From Microbispora corallina (GTDB taxonomy: Bacteria; Actinomycetota; Actinomycetes; Streptosporangiales; Streptosporangiaceae), in NCBI RefSeq assembly GCF_016863035.1, contig NZ_BOOC01000026.1:1-64000 (forward strand): a stretch of DNA of 64,000 nt. The letters are read 5' to 3'. The translations under genes and the position numbers were made by a program. Under the pieces are notes generated by a model. The model did no database searches. It saw nothing but the letters and a program-made list of their open reading frames with translations, and was not told the origin of the DNA. Positions 15,403-23,999 of this stretch are shown one piece after another. Positions within the stretch are counted from its first letter, which is position 1. Every line of letters starts with the position of its first letter.

Positions 15403-18006
15403 TCAGCGCAGGCGCCTGCGGTACGGCGAGGGAGGCGGGGCGGCCGGAGCGAGGCGTACCCGGGCTCCGGTCGCGACCGCGCCCGCCGGCGTGACGACGA
15501 CGGGGTCGAGGGCGAGCTCGGCGATCTCCGGGAGGTCGTCCATCAGGCGGCCCACCTGGACGATCTGATCCTCCAGCGCCTCGACGCACACTCGCGGCCG
15601 TCCGGACCGGCCGAACAGCAGGGCGGTGCACCGCAGCTCGCCGATCATCCGGACGGCCTCGGCCCGGTCGATGGGCGGCACCCGGAACGCGTGGTCGGTG
15701 ACGCCCCCCGAACCGGCCGGCCCGATCGTGATCAGCGGTCCGAAGGCGTCGTGGGCCACGCCGCCCACGATCATCTCGACGGCCTCGGCGGCGGCGTCCT
15801 GGACCCCGGCCGCGACCGAGGGGGTCACGTGGACGCCGTAGCAGGACAGCAGCGCCGCGGCGAGCGGCTCGTCCAGCCACCGGCCGTCCGGGTGGGCCGT
15901 CAGGTCGCGGTCGACGATCTCCCGGGCCGCCCGCGCGTCCACCTCGGGAGGGGCGGCGTCGCACATCGGCGGCCCGGCCCTCCGGGAGGCGTACTCGACG
16001 GCCCGGGACAGGGCGTGGACGGCCTGCTCGGGGAACGCGTACGCGGGCACGCGGTCGCCGATGAGCCCGTCGTGGCCCATCACGCAGGCCAGCACGGTCA
16101 GCGGGGAGCCGGAGGCGGCCGCGGCGACGGCGTCGCGCGTCGCGTCGAGGCCCGACCCGAACGGCGGCGTGTAGACCGCGAGCACCGCGTCGACGCACGG
16201 GTCGGCGAGGACGGCCTCCAGAGCGGCCCGGTACTCCCCGGCGTCGCCCCCGGCCGTGAGGTCGACGGGGTTGGCGACGGCCGCCGCCGGGCGCAGCCGC
16301 GCGCGCAGGGCCCGCTGGGTGGCGGGGGACAGCTCGGGGACGAGCAGGCCGCGCCGCGCGCACGCGCCGGCGATCGTCGCCTGCGCGTCGCCGGAGTTGC
16401 CCACGATCGCCACCCGGTGCCCGGCGGGCGGCGGTTGAAGCGCCAGCAGGCGGGCGGTGTCGAGCAGGTCCCGCGCGTCGTCCTCGCGGATGACCCCCGC
16501 CCCCCGCAACAGCGCGTCGAGGGCCACGTCCGGCGTCTCGGCGGCGGCCCCGACGCCCGGACGCGCGGCCGGCTCCGCCGGCGGGAGCGCGCCGACAGCC
16601 GCCGCGTCCGAGCACGCGACGGGGTCGGGTGCCGCGGCGCCCGCGTTGTGCGGGGGCGTGGCGGGGTCCAGGGCGTCCGGGCTCGCGACCACGATGACCG
16701 GCTTCTTCGCGGAGATCCTGCGGGCGATCCGGGCGAACCTGCGGGGGTTGCCGAACGACTCCAGGCAGAGGGCGACCACCCTGGTCTCCGGGTCGTCCTC
16801 CCACCATTCGAGCAGGTCGTTCCCGCTGACGTCGGCCTTGCCGCCGACCGACACGAACGAGGAGATGCCGAGCCCGAGCAGGCGGGCCCGTTCGACGAGG
16901 GCGATCCCGGACGCGCCCGGCTGCGACATCAGGCCCAGGTGGCCCGCGGGCGGCCGTCCGGGCAGGGCCGCCGCGTGGAGCGACGCCGCGGTGTTCACCA
17001 CGCCGAGGGAGCCGGGGCCGACCAGGCGCATCCCCGCCTCCCGGCAGGTCCGCAGCAGCTCCCGTGCGGAGTCCCCGTTCCCGGCCTCGGCGAGCGGGCC
17101 CGGGACCGGCGACCCGGAGCTCACGACGACGAGCGCCCGGACGCCGTGGCGGGCGCAGTCCTGGGCGACCTCCAGCACCGCGGCGGGCGGGACGGCGACC
17201 ACGGCGAGGTCCACCGGCCCGGGAACCGCGCCCAGCCCGGGGTAGGCCGGCAGCCCCGCCACCTCGGCCGCGTACGGGTTGACGGGGTGGATCGGCCCCG
17301 GGAAGCCGCCGTCGACGAGGGCGCGCAGGATCCGGTGGCCGGCACGGGCGGGGTCGCGGCTCGCGCCGACCACGGCCACCGAGGCGGGCGTCAGGACGTG
17401 GGCGAGGGAGTTGCGCTCGGCCTCGTGCGTGCGGCGCTCCACCTCCTCCAGGAGGCGGCCGTCGCGCAGCGGGGCGATCCGCACCTCGATCTCGCCCGGC
17501 TCGTGCCGCCGGGTCGCCGGCAGCCCGAGGTCGGCGAGGACCCGCAGCATCGGGCCGTTGCCGGGCAGCACGACCGCGACGAGCTCCTCCACGCCGCGCT
17601 CGGCCGCGTCCAGCGCGAGATGCTCCAGCAGCAGGGTGCCGAGGCCGTGCCCGTGCACCTCGTCGTCCAGCAGGATCCCGACCTCCGCCTCGGGGCGCTC
17701 GGGGTCGGGGAGGTACTCGGCCACCCCCACCAGCCGGTCCCGCATAAGCGCGACCAGCGCGCGGCCGGGGTGGCGGGGACCGGTGATCCGGTCCATGTAC
17801 CCATGGGCGGTGGCCCTGCCGCCGGTGAAGAACCGCAGGTAGGCCGAGCGCTCGGAGGACCTGTCGACCAGCGCGTGCAGCGCCTCCCGGTCGGACGGGA
17901 GCAAGGGGCGGATCCGGGCGATGCCGCCGTCGCGCAGCAGCACGTCGCATCCGCCGCCGTCCGGGTCCGGGCGTCCGGTCGCGGAACAGGTCACGGGACG
18001 GGTCAT
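15403..18006 (-). CDS. GNAT acetyltransferase fused to an NDP-forming acyl-CoA ligase-like protein
   Basis: An 867-residue fusion. A GNAT domain occupies about residues 25-175 (EVGILLDDEVHGHGLGTLLLEHL is the acetyl-CoA-binding motif). It is followed by a CoA-binding domain (SVAVVGASRDPARAGHRI, about 205-330), two succinyl-CoA-synthetase-like flavodoxin domains and an ATP-grasp-type domain from about 690 to the end. PatZ-type protein acetyltransferases have the same parts in the opposite order (ligase first, GNAT last). Related GNAT-ligase fusions occur in actinobacteria and control acetyl-CoA synthetase by lysine acetylation. The ATG at 18006 was chosen because it begins the conserved region; DosR-like boxes lie upstream. 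Whether the ligase half is catalytic cannot be judged here. Confidence 0.88.
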   Translation of the reverse strand: MTRPVTCSATGRPDPDGGGCDVLLRDGGIARIRPLLPSDREALHALVDRSSERSAYLRFFTGGRATAHGYMDRITGPRHPGRALVALMRDRLVGVAEYLPDPERPEAEVGILLDDEVHGHGLGTLLLEHLALDAAERGVEELVAVVLPGNGPMLRVLADLGLPATRRHEPGEIEVRIAPLRDGRLLEEVERRTHEAERNSLAHVLTPASVAVVGASRDPARAGHRILRALVDGGFPGPIHPVNPYAAEVAGLPAYPGLGAVPGPVDLAVVAVPPAAVLEVAQDCARHGVRALVVVSSGSPVPGPLAEAGNGDSARELLRTCREAGMRLVGPGSLGVVNTAASLHAAALPGRPPAGHLGLMSQPGASGIALVERARLLGLGISSFVSVGGKADVSGNDLLEWWEDDPETRVVALCLESFGNPRRFARIARRISAKKPVIVVASPDALDPATPPHNAGAAAPDPVACSDAAAVGALPPAEPAARPGVGAAAETPDVALDALLRGAGVIREDDARDLLDTARLLALQPPPAGHRVAIVGNSGDAQATIAGACARRGLLVPELSPATQRALRARLRPAAAVANPVDLTAGGDAGEYRAALEAVLADPCVDAVLAVYTPPFGSGLDATRDAVAAAASGSPLTVLACVMGHDGLIGDRVPAYAFPEQAVHALSRAVEYASRRAGPPMCDAAPPEVDARAAREIVDRDLTAHPDGRWLDEPLAAALLSCYGVHVTPSVAAGVQDAAAEAVEMIVGGVAHDAFGPLITIGPAGSGGVTDHAFRVPPIDRAEAVRMIGELRCTALLFGRSGRPRVCVEALEDQIVQVGRLMDDLPEIAELALDPVVVTPAGAVATGARVRLAPAAPPPSPYRRRLR

Positions 18007-18060
18007 GGTGGCAGCCTCGCCCGGCGCCGCCGCGTGTCCCAGGGGCGTCGTGCCCCCGGG

Positions 18061-18080
18061 TCCGGGACTGAGGTCCCGGA
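18061..18080. promoter_or_regulatory. Strong candidate DosR-like box
   Basis: A perfect inverted repeat, TCCGGGAC-TGAG-GTCCCGGA, with 8-base arms around 4 bases. It matches the mycobacterial DosR/DevR consensus at 15 of 20 positions, including all of GGGAC and GTCCC at the right spacing. It lies 55 bases upstream of the GNAT-ligase gene and in the shared region with the divergent membrane protein. Confidence 0.7.
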
Positions 18081-18198
18081 TCCGGCCGGCGCCGTCACGG
18101 GTCGCATACCCCGTGACCGGCGGCGGCACGCGGATCGGGCGCTCCGGTCCGGGTGTGGACGGCCGCGTCCGGGGAAGTGGACGCCCGGCCGGTCGCAC

Positions 18199-18212
18199 AG
18201 GACATACGTCCC
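18199..18212. promoter_or_regulatory. Second candidate DosR-like box
   Basis: AGGAC-ATAC-GTCCC has the same geometry as the box at 18061-18080 (5 bases, 4-base spacer, 5 bases). It lies 80 bases upstream of the Rv1733c-like gene. Confidence 0.55.
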
Positions 18213-18292
18213 GTTCCCGCGTGCCGTCCAGCCCTGCCGAACCCCTCTGGTCCGGCCGACGGTGGCCATGGGACCGTTCACGGAGGTGCGCC

Positions 18293-18886
18293 ATGAGATC
18301 GCTGGCCGGATGGACGATGACGCGGGTGCGGCGCTACCGCCCCGACCGCAACCCGCTGCGGCGGCGCTCCGACCGGATCGAGGCCGCGCTGGCCGCCGTG
18401 GCGCTCGCCGCCGTCCTGCTGGCCCTGTGGCCCGCGCTGGCGGTCGGCCGCGTCGTGTACGACGCCGGATCGGCGGCCGAGCGGGTCGGGCCGTCCGTCC
18501 GGCAGCGGGTGCCGGCGGTCGTGGCGGCGTGGCCGCCGCAGACGCTCGCCGAGAGCCGCGCGCTGCTCGGGGAGGCGACGGTGCGGTGGACGCTGCCCTC
18601 GGGGGAGGTCCGCACGGGACGGGTGCCCACCGCGCTGCTGGTCCGGACGGGCTCGCACGTCGCCGTGTGGGTGGATCCGGCGGGCCGGCCCACCACGCCT
18701 CCTCAGGACCGTACGGAGACCGTGGCGCGGGCGGGGGCGGCCGGGTTCGGCGTGCTGGCCGCCGGGGCGGCGCTCGCGCTGTGCGTGTTCGCCGTGGGCC
18801 GGGCCGTGCTGGACCGCGGCCGGTACCGGGACTGGGACGACGCCTGGGCGGCCGCGGACCGCAGGTGGCGGCGGCCGAGGATCTGA
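18293..18886 (+). CDS. Rv1733c-like membrane protein
   Basis: A 197-residue protein with two membrane segments, at about residues 31-55 (EAALAAVALAAVLLALWPALAV is its core) and 145-170, separated by an external domain of about 90 residues containing VRWTLPSGEVRTGRVPT and VAVWVDPAGRPTTPP. The N-terminal RRYRPDRNPLRRRSDRIE and C-terminal RYRDWDDAWAAADRRW elements are hallmarks of the family that includes the DosR-regulated mycobacterial protein Rv1733c. Molecular function is unknown. GGAGG lies 6 bases before the ATG, and two DosR-like boxes are upstream. Confidence 0.85.
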   Translation: MRSLAGWTMTRVRRYRPDRNPLRRRSDRIEAALAAVALAAVLLALWPALAVGRVVYDAGSAAERVGPSVRQRVPAVVAAWPPQTLAESRALLGEATVRWTLPSGEVRTGRVPTALLVRTGSHVAVWVDPAGRPTTPPQDRTETVARAGAAGFGVLAAGAALALCVFAVGRAVLDRGRYRDWDDAWAAADRRWRRPRI

Positions 18887-18900
18887 CCGCGGGACCAGAG

Positions 18901-18944
18901 GGCCGCCGGCGGGGCGTGCCGGAGGACGCGCCCCGCCGGCGGCC
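18901..18944 (+). terminator. Perfect 16-bp hairpin terminator
   Basis: A 16-base GC-rich arm at 18901-18916 pairs perfectly with 18929-18944 around a 12-base loop, 15 bases after the stop of the Rv1733c-like gene. There is no U-tract, as is common in actinomycete terminators. Confidence 0.75.
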
Positions 18945-18971
18945 TTCCGCATTCCCGGCGAGCCCGCGCGA

Positions 18972-18985
18972 AGGACGAAGGTCCC
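18972..18985. promoter_or_regulatory. Third candidate DosR-like box of this geometry
   Basis: AGGAC-GAAG-GTCCC again has the 5-4-5 layout. It lies 117 bases upstream of the DoxX-like gene and downstream of the terminator, in the right place to act on the DoxX-DosS unit. Confidence 0.5.
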
Positions 18986-19101
18986 GGCGGAGGGGGACCT
19001 CGGGGGCGTCCGGCCGAGCCCTATGGCACTGCTCCGCGAACGCCAGGAACGGTGTGATTGAGGTGCGACAGAAGAACGGACAGCAGTGAAAGGGGCCGGC
19101 A

Positions 19102-19677
19102 ATGGCCACCATCGAAGGACGCCACGAGAGGGACCACCTCGACGGCGTCACCCCCCGCACCACGGTCACCGAAGCCGCCGCTCCCGTCCGGACGACCCCG
19201 GCCGAGTACGTCTGGGCGGTCGCCAGGATCGCCATCGGCTGGATCTTCCTGTGGGCCTTCCTGGACAAGATGTTCGGCTGGGGGTTCGCCACCCCCGCGA
19301 ACAAGGCATGGATTCACGGCGGCAGCCCCACGACCGGCTTCCTCAAGGGCACCGCGGACAAGACGTTCGGCGGTGTGTTCGCCGACCTGGCGGGGCACGG
19401 CTGGGTCGACTGGCTGTTCATGCTCGGCCTGCTCGGCATCGGCGCCGCCCTCGTGCTCGGCGTCGGCCTCCGGATCGCCGCCGGGACCGGCACCCTGCTG
19501 CTGGCGCTCATGTGGGCCGCGGAGCTGCCCCTGACCACCAACCCCTTCCTGGACGAGCACATCGTCTACGCGATCGTGATCATCGGCCTGGCCGTCGCCG
19601 GCGCCGGCCGGACCCTCGGGCTCGGCCGCTGGTGGGGCGAGACCGCCCTGGTCCGCCGCCACCCCGTCCTCAAGTAG
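19102..19677 (+). CDS. DoxX/DoxD-like membrane protein
   Basis: A 191-residue protein with four membrane segments: VWAVARIAIGWIFLWAFLDKM (about 35-55), WLFMLGLLGIGAALVLGVG, IAAGTGTLLLALMWAAELP and IVYAIVIIGLAVAGAG. The pattern of an early RIAIGWIF...LDK segment fits the DoxX/DoxD group, some of which are quinone-linked thiosulfate oxidases or redox-stress proteins. It lies directly upstream of the DosS-like kinase behind a DosR-like box, so a redox or hypoxia role is inferred. AAAGGGG 10 bases before the ATG is the likely ribosome-binding site. Confidence 0.75.
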   Translation: MATIEGRHERDHLDGVTPRTTVTEAAAPVRTTPAEYVWAVARIAIGWIFLWAFLDKMFGWGFATPANKAWIHGGSPTTGFLKGTADKTFGGVFADLAGHGWVDWLFMLGLLGIGAALVLGVGLRIAAGTGTLLLALMWAAELPLTTNPFLDEHIVYAIVIIGLAVAGAGRTLGLGRWWGETALVRRHPVLK

Positions 19678-19711
19678 CCGTGACGCGGCCTCCAGGCCGA
19701 GGACGCCACAG

Positions 19712-19740
19712 GTGCCCGCCCCCACCCGGGGGGTGGGCGC
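19712..19740 (+). terminator. Hairpin after the DoxX-like gene
   Basis: GTGCCCGCCC (19712-19721) pairs with GGGTGGGCGC (19731-19740) through 10 bp with two G-T wobbles and a 9-base loop, followed by CTTCGTCGT. It may terminate the DoxX transcript or reduce read-through into the kinase gene. Confidence 0.55.
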
Positions 19741-19769
19741 CTTCGTCGTGCGGGTGGGACACTTCCGCT

Positions 19770-21554
19770 ATGACGGACCACGAACCCCGGGTTCTGGTGC
19801 CGCACATGCGGCTGGACGAACTGCTGTCGGAGCTGCAGACACGGCTGGAGGCCGTGCTGGCCACCCGTGACCGTGTGCACGCGCTGCTGGAGGCCGTCGT
19901 CTCGATCGGCAGCGACCTCGACCTGGAGACCGTGCTGCGCCGCATCGTGGAGACCGCGACGACCCTGGTGGACGCCAGTTACGGCGCCATGGGCGTGATC
20001 GGCGAGGAGAACACGCTTGTCCAGTTCGTCCCGGTCGGCCTGAGCGAGGAGGAGATCGCGAGGATCGAGCACTGGCCCCACGGTCTCGGCCTGCTCGGAC
20101 TGCTCATCAAGGAGCCGCGGACGCTGCGGCTGTCCCACATCTCGCAGCACCCCGAGTCGTACGGCTTCCCGCCCGGCCACCCGCCGATGGGCAGCTTCCT
20201 CGGCGTTCCCGTACGGGTCAGGGACGAGGTCTTCGGCAACCTGTACCTGACCGAGAAGCGCGGGGGCGGCGAGTTCGACGAGGAGGACGAGGCCATCGTC
20301 GTCGCCCTGGCCACCGCCGCGGGCGTGGCGGTCGAGAACGCCCGCCTGTACGAGGCGTCACGGCGCCGCGAGACCTGGCTCCAGGCCTCCTCGGAGATCA
20401 CCACCCGGCTGTTGTCCGGCGCCGACCCGCAGGAGGTCCTGCGGCTGATCGCGCACCGGGCCCGGGAGATGGCCGACGCCGACGCGGCGGCGATCCTGCT
20501 TCCCGGCCCGCACGACACCCTCCAGCCCGTCCTGGAGGACGGCGAGTCCCTCCGCGTCCCCGCCGAGGCCGGCACAACCGGCGGCGCGGAGGCCGGGACG
20601 GGGTTGGGGGCCGGCGCGACCGGCACGGGGTCGGGGGCCGAGCGGGCCGCCCGGACGGTGCCGGTGGAGGGCTCCCTCGCCGGCCGGGCCTTCCTGCGCG
20701 GCGAGCCGCTCATGGTCGACGACCCGGCCGGCAGCGACCTGCTGCTCGCGTTCGGCGAGGGGCTCTCCCTCGGCCCGGTCGCCGCGGTGCCCCTGGGCGC
20801 GCCCGGGGCCGTCCGCGGCGTCCTGTCGCTCGTCAAGCGGCCAGGACGGATGCCGTTCAGCACCTCAGAGCTGCGGATGCTGCACGCGTTCTCCGGGCAG
20901 GCGGCCGTCGCCCTGGAGCTGGCCGAGGCCCGCAAGGACGCCGAGCGGCTCGGCCTGCTGGAGGACCGCGACCGCATCGCCAAGGACCTGCACGACGTCG
21001 TGATCCAGCGGCTGTTCGCGGTGGCCATGACGCTGATGAGCGCGGTCCGCCTGGTGGAGCGGCCCGAGGCGTCCTCGCGGCTGCAGACGGCGATCGACGA
21101 GCTGGACACCACCATCCGGCAGATCCGCTCGACCATCTTCGCCCTGCAGACCCCGCGCGAAGAGGGCGCCCCGAGCCTGCGCAGCCAGATCGTGGACCTC
21201 GTCGAGAACGCCCGCGGCCACCTCGGCTTCATGCCGGGGCTGAGCCTGGAGGGCCGCCTCGACAGCGAGGTGCCCGAGCCCGTCGCCGAGCACCTGCTGG
21301 CCGTCCTGCGGGAGGCCCTGTCGAACCTGGTCCGGCACGCCAAGGCGTCCCGCGCCGACGTGACCGTCCGGGCCGGCGACGGCCGGCTCACCCTCGTCGT
21401 GCGGGACGACGGCGTGGGCGTCCCCGAGACCGGGCGGCGCAGCGGCCTGCGCAACCTGGCGGACCGCGCCGAGGGGCTCGGCGGCGCCTTCGAGGTCACC
21501 GCGCCCGAAGGCGGCGGCACCCGCCTCGAGTGGAGCGTCCCCCTCGACGTCTGA
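19770..21554 (+). CDS. dosS: DosS/DevS-like heme-GAF sensor histidine kinase
   Basis: A 594-residue soluble kinase with the layout of mycobacterial DosS and DosT: GAF-A (about 50-190), GAF-B (205-380), a HisKA_3 dimerisation domain and a HATPase_c domain (500-592). GAF-A contains FPPGHPPM with His137 aligned to the heme-binding His149 of DosS, and Tyr159 (GNLYLTEK) aligned to Tyr171, the residue that tunes oxygen binding. The phospho-acceptor His408 lies in KDLHDVVIQRLF, and the C-terminal G-box is SGLRNLADRAEGLGG. It probably senses oxygen, NO or CO. The cognate LuxR-type response regulator is not in the window. There is no clear ribosome-binding site before the ATG, so the start is chosen by homology. 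Confidence 0.93.
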   Translation: MTDHEPRVLVPHMRLDELLSELQTRLEAVLATRDRVHALLEAVVSIGSDLDLETVLRRIVETATTLVDASYGAMGVIGEENTLVQFVPVGLSEEEIARIEHWPHGLGLLGLLIKEPRTLRLSHISQHPESYGFPPGHPPMGSFLGVPVRVRDEVFGNLYLTEKRGGGEFDEEDEAIVVALATAAGVAVENARLYEASRRRETWLQASSEITTRLLSGADPQEVLRLIAHRAREMADADAAAILLPGPHDTLQPVLEDGESLRVPAEAGTTGGAEAGTGLGAGATGTGSGAERAARTVPVEGSLAGRAFLRGEPLMVDDPAGSDLLLAFGEGLSLGPVAAVPLGAPGAVRGVLSLVKRPGRMPFSTSELRMLHAFSGQAAVALELAEARKDAERLGLLEDRDRIAKDLHDVVIQRLFAVAMTLMSAVRLVERPEASSRLQTAIDELDTTIRQIRSTIFALQTPREEGAPSLRSQIVDLVENARGHLGFMPGLSLEGRLDSEVPEPVAEHLLAVLREALSNLVRHAKASRADVTVRAGDGRLTLVVRDDGVGVPETGRRSGLRNLADRAEGLGGAFEVTAPEGGGTRLEWSVPLDV

Positions 21555-21589
21555 GTGCCCGTCCGGCGAGGAGGTCAGGCCGGCCCGCC

Positions 21590-23134
21590 TCAGGCGGGCG
21601 GGCCGAACCAGCGGGCGGCCGCCGAGCGCAGCGCCTCGCGCTCCCCCTCGTCGGGGCGGACCGAGCCGCAGGCCCAGGCGACGTAGCAGTCCGGCCGCAG
21701 CAGCAGGGCGGCCGGCGCGGCGTCCCGGGCGCGGGCGGCCACCACGTCGACCCGCTCGCGCCACCCCGCCAGGTCGCCGACGAGCGACGCGCCCTCGGTG
21801 AGGTCCAGCAGCAGCGGCCGCGCCGTCCTGGTCAGCTCGGCCAGCCGTACGGCTCCGGCGTCGGTCTCCAGGAGCAGGTCGGGCGCCGCGCGGCCGGTCA
21901 GGGGGTGCGCTCCCGGGCCCCCGTCGTCGTACCGGATGTCGGCGCCGGACAGCAGGCCGGCGATGTGCCGCACGGTGGCGGGTTCGCCCAGCAGTTCGGC
22001 GAACAGCTCGCGCAGGGCGGTGACCTCGGGGCCGGGCGCGATCAGGGCCGACTGCGCCTGGGTGTGCATGACGACCCGCATGGCGGCCGGCCGCCGCTCG
22101 GCGTCGTAGGTGTCCAGCAGTCCGGGCGGGGCCCAGCCGTGGATCTCGGCGGCCAGCTTCCAGCCCAGGTTGACCGTGTCCTGCAGCCCCAGGTTGAGCC
22201 CGGGGCCGCCGAGCGCGCTGTGCACGTGGGCGGCGTCGCCCGCGAGGAGCACGCGCCGGTCGCGGTACCGCTCGGCCAGCCGGGTGTTGCCCCCGGTCAG
22301 CCGGCGCAGCAGGTGCGGGCCGTCGCCCTCGGGCGGCCCGAACGGCAGGTCGGCCCCGAGCACCCGGCGGATGCTGTCGCGCAGGTCGTCGAGCGTGGGC
22401 GGCGCGTCCCCCTCGGCCCGCCCCCATTCGAGCGTACTGATCATGGGCGACCGCCCCGGGAACGCGGCGAACACGAACAGCCCGCGCTCGGTGCGGTGGT
22501 GGAGGAACGCCGGCACGGGGCCGTAGCCCGGCACGTTCAGCGCGCCGGTGGCCGGATCGACCAGCTCGGCGGGGACCGAGACGTGCGCGGCGAGGGAGAT
22601 CCCGTCGTCCCGCGTGAGACCGGGGAATCCGATGCCGGACAGCTTGCGCGTCAGGCTCCGGCCGCCGTCGGCCCCGACGAGGTAGCGGGCCTCGATCCGG
22701 TAGGGCCCGTCCGGCCCGGCGACCTCGACGGTCACCGCGTCGTCGTCCTGGGAGAGCCCGGTCAGCTCGTGGCCCCGGCGGATGTCCGCCCCGAGCTCCC
22801 GCGCGCGCGCCTCCAGCACTCTCTCCAGCCGCCGCTGCGGCACCGGCAGCATGTAGAGCGGGTTGTCGTCCAGCACGGACAGGTCGAGCGGCAGCGCGCC
22901 GAACATGTAACGCGGCGCGGGGGCGGGCGCCTGCGCGTCGCCGGTGATCCGCTCGTACAGGCCGCGGCGGTCGAGCGCGCGCACCACCTGGCCGACCAGG
23001 CCGTTGGCCCGGTTCTCCTCCTCCTGGCCGATCAGGCGTTCCAGCACCACGGGCCGCACGCCGGCGAGGCTCAGCTCGCACGCCAGCATGAGGCCGTTCG
23101 GTCCGGCTCCGGCGATCACCACGTCCACGGGCAT
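21590..23134 (-). CDS. FAD-dependent aromatic monooxygenase (class A)
   Basis: A 514-residue flavoprotein hydroxylase. It shows the N-terminal FAD motif VIAGAGPNGLMLACELSLAG, the middle DG motif (YLVGADGGRS) and the GD motif with its conserved tail (LLAGDAAHVHSALGGPGLNLGLQD). The C-terminal thioredoxin-like extension of the PgaE/RdmE type is present from about residue 395. These enzymes hydroxylate phenolic or polyketide-like compounds with NAD(P)H and oxygen. The ATG at 23134 has AAGGAG 7 bases upstream. It follows a TetR gene in the same direction after 135 bases, suggesting TetR-controlled detoxification or tailoring of an aromatic compound. Confidence 0.9.
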   Translation of the reverse strand: MPVDVVIAGAGPNGLMLACELSLAGVRPVVLERLIGQEEENRANGLVGQVVRALDRRGLYERITGDAQAPAPAPRYMFGALPLDLSVLDDNPLYMLPVPQRRLERVLEARARELGADIRRGHELTGLSQDDDAVTVEVAGPDGPYRIEARYLVGADGGRSLTRKLSGIGFPGLTRDDGISLAAHVSVPAELVDPATGALNVPGYGPVPAFLHHRTERGLFVFAAFPGRSPMISTLEWGRAEGDAPPTLDDLRDSIRRVLGADLPFGPPEGDGPHLLRRLTGGNTRLAERYRDRRVLLAGDAAHVHSALGGPGLNLGLQDTVNLGWKLAAEIHGWAPPGLLDTYDAERRPAAMRVVMHTQAQSALIAPGPEVTALRELFAELLGEPATVRHIAGLLSGADIRYDDGGPGAHPLTGRAAPDLLLETDAGAVRLAELTRTARPLLLDLTEGASLVGDLAGWRERVDVVAARARDAAPAALLLRPDCYVAWACGSVRPDEGEREALRSAAARWFGPPA

Positions 23135-23269
23135 GGCGGTACTCCTTCTGGGGTCGATGAACACGTCCGGCTCTGCAGGAGCCGGTGAAAGAGGGCACGA
23201 CGGCATGGACCGGGGGCGCTTACCCGGCCGGATGTGCGTCGGAGAGGCGCGTTCGGGAACGCGCCGGGA

Positions 23270-23896
23270 TCAGGGGAGGGGCAGACCCCTCGCGAGCTGG
23301 TCGAGGGCGTACTCGACCAGCGGCATGAAGGGGACGGGTGGATCGGCGCGCAGCCAGTGCTGCATGGCGGTCCTGACGGCGACGCCGACGGCCCCCGCGA
23401 CCAGGGTGGGGTAGAGGTCGCGGGTGAGGTCGATGCCGGTGCGGTCGGCGACGGCGGCGGCCAGCTCCGCCTCCGCCGTCGCCTCGGCCTTGATGAACTC
23501 GCCCATCAGCGAGGGCTCCGACATCATCAGCCGGACGCCGTCCACCCACTGCTGGTCGGGCGCGCCCGTGGGCGGGGGCACCCCGAGCGCCATCCGCGCG
23601 GCCACCGCGTGCCGGAGGGCTTCCCACAGCGGTTCGGACGGCGGCCGGCGGCGCAGCTCGGCGGCGATCAGCCGGGCCCGGTCGAGGTGGCGGGCCGCGA
23701 TCGCCTCGGCCTTGCTGGAGAAGTAGTTGTTGAACGTCCGCGGAGCCACCCCGGCGGCCGCCGCGATGTCCTCCACCCGTACGTTCTCCAGCCCCCGCTC
23801 CACCACGAGCTGGACGGCCGCCCAGCTCAGCGCGATGCGGGTCTCCTGCTTCTTGCGCTCGCGCAGTCCCGCCCGGCCGCCGTCCTCCACGTTCAC
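23270..23896 (-). CDS. TetR family regulator
   Basis: A 208-residue repressor with the N-terminal helix-turn-helix NVRVEDIAAAAGVAPRTFNNYFSSKAEAI at about residues 35-63 and a ligand-binding C-terminal domain. The GTG at 23896 is preferred since the 17 upstream codons run into the promoter. It lies upstream of the FAD monooxygenase on the same strand. The region before it contains GCAAATTTGC and two GCGCGCA-like repeats that could form its operator. Confidence 0.88.
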   Translation of the reverse strand: MNVEDGGRAGLRERKKQETRIALSWAAVQLVVERGLENVRVEDIAAAAGVAPRTFNNYFSSKAEAIAARHLDRARLIAAELRRRPPSEPLWEALRHAVAARMALGVPPPTGAPDQQWVDGVRLMMSEPSLMGEFIKAEATAEAELAAAVADRTGIDLTRDLYPTLVAGAVGVAVRTAMQHWLRADPPVPFMPLVEYALDQLARGLPLP

Positions 23897-23943
23897 GAGA
23901 CCACCGTACCAATTCGTGCGTGTCCCGCAAAGATGCGTGACGC

Positions 23944-23953
23944 GCAAATTTGC
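23944..23953. promoter_or_regulatory. Possible TetR operator core
   Basis: GCAAATTTGC is a perfect 10-base palindrome in the AT-richer 100-bp gap upstream of the TetR gene, flanked by CGC repeats. A minus-strand promoter TTGCGG-N16-TACGGT lies between it and the GTG start. Confidence 0.4.
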
Positions 23954-23999
23954 TTGGCGCGCACTTTTCTTCGATAGGTCCCCCGCCTGCTCGCTCCAG

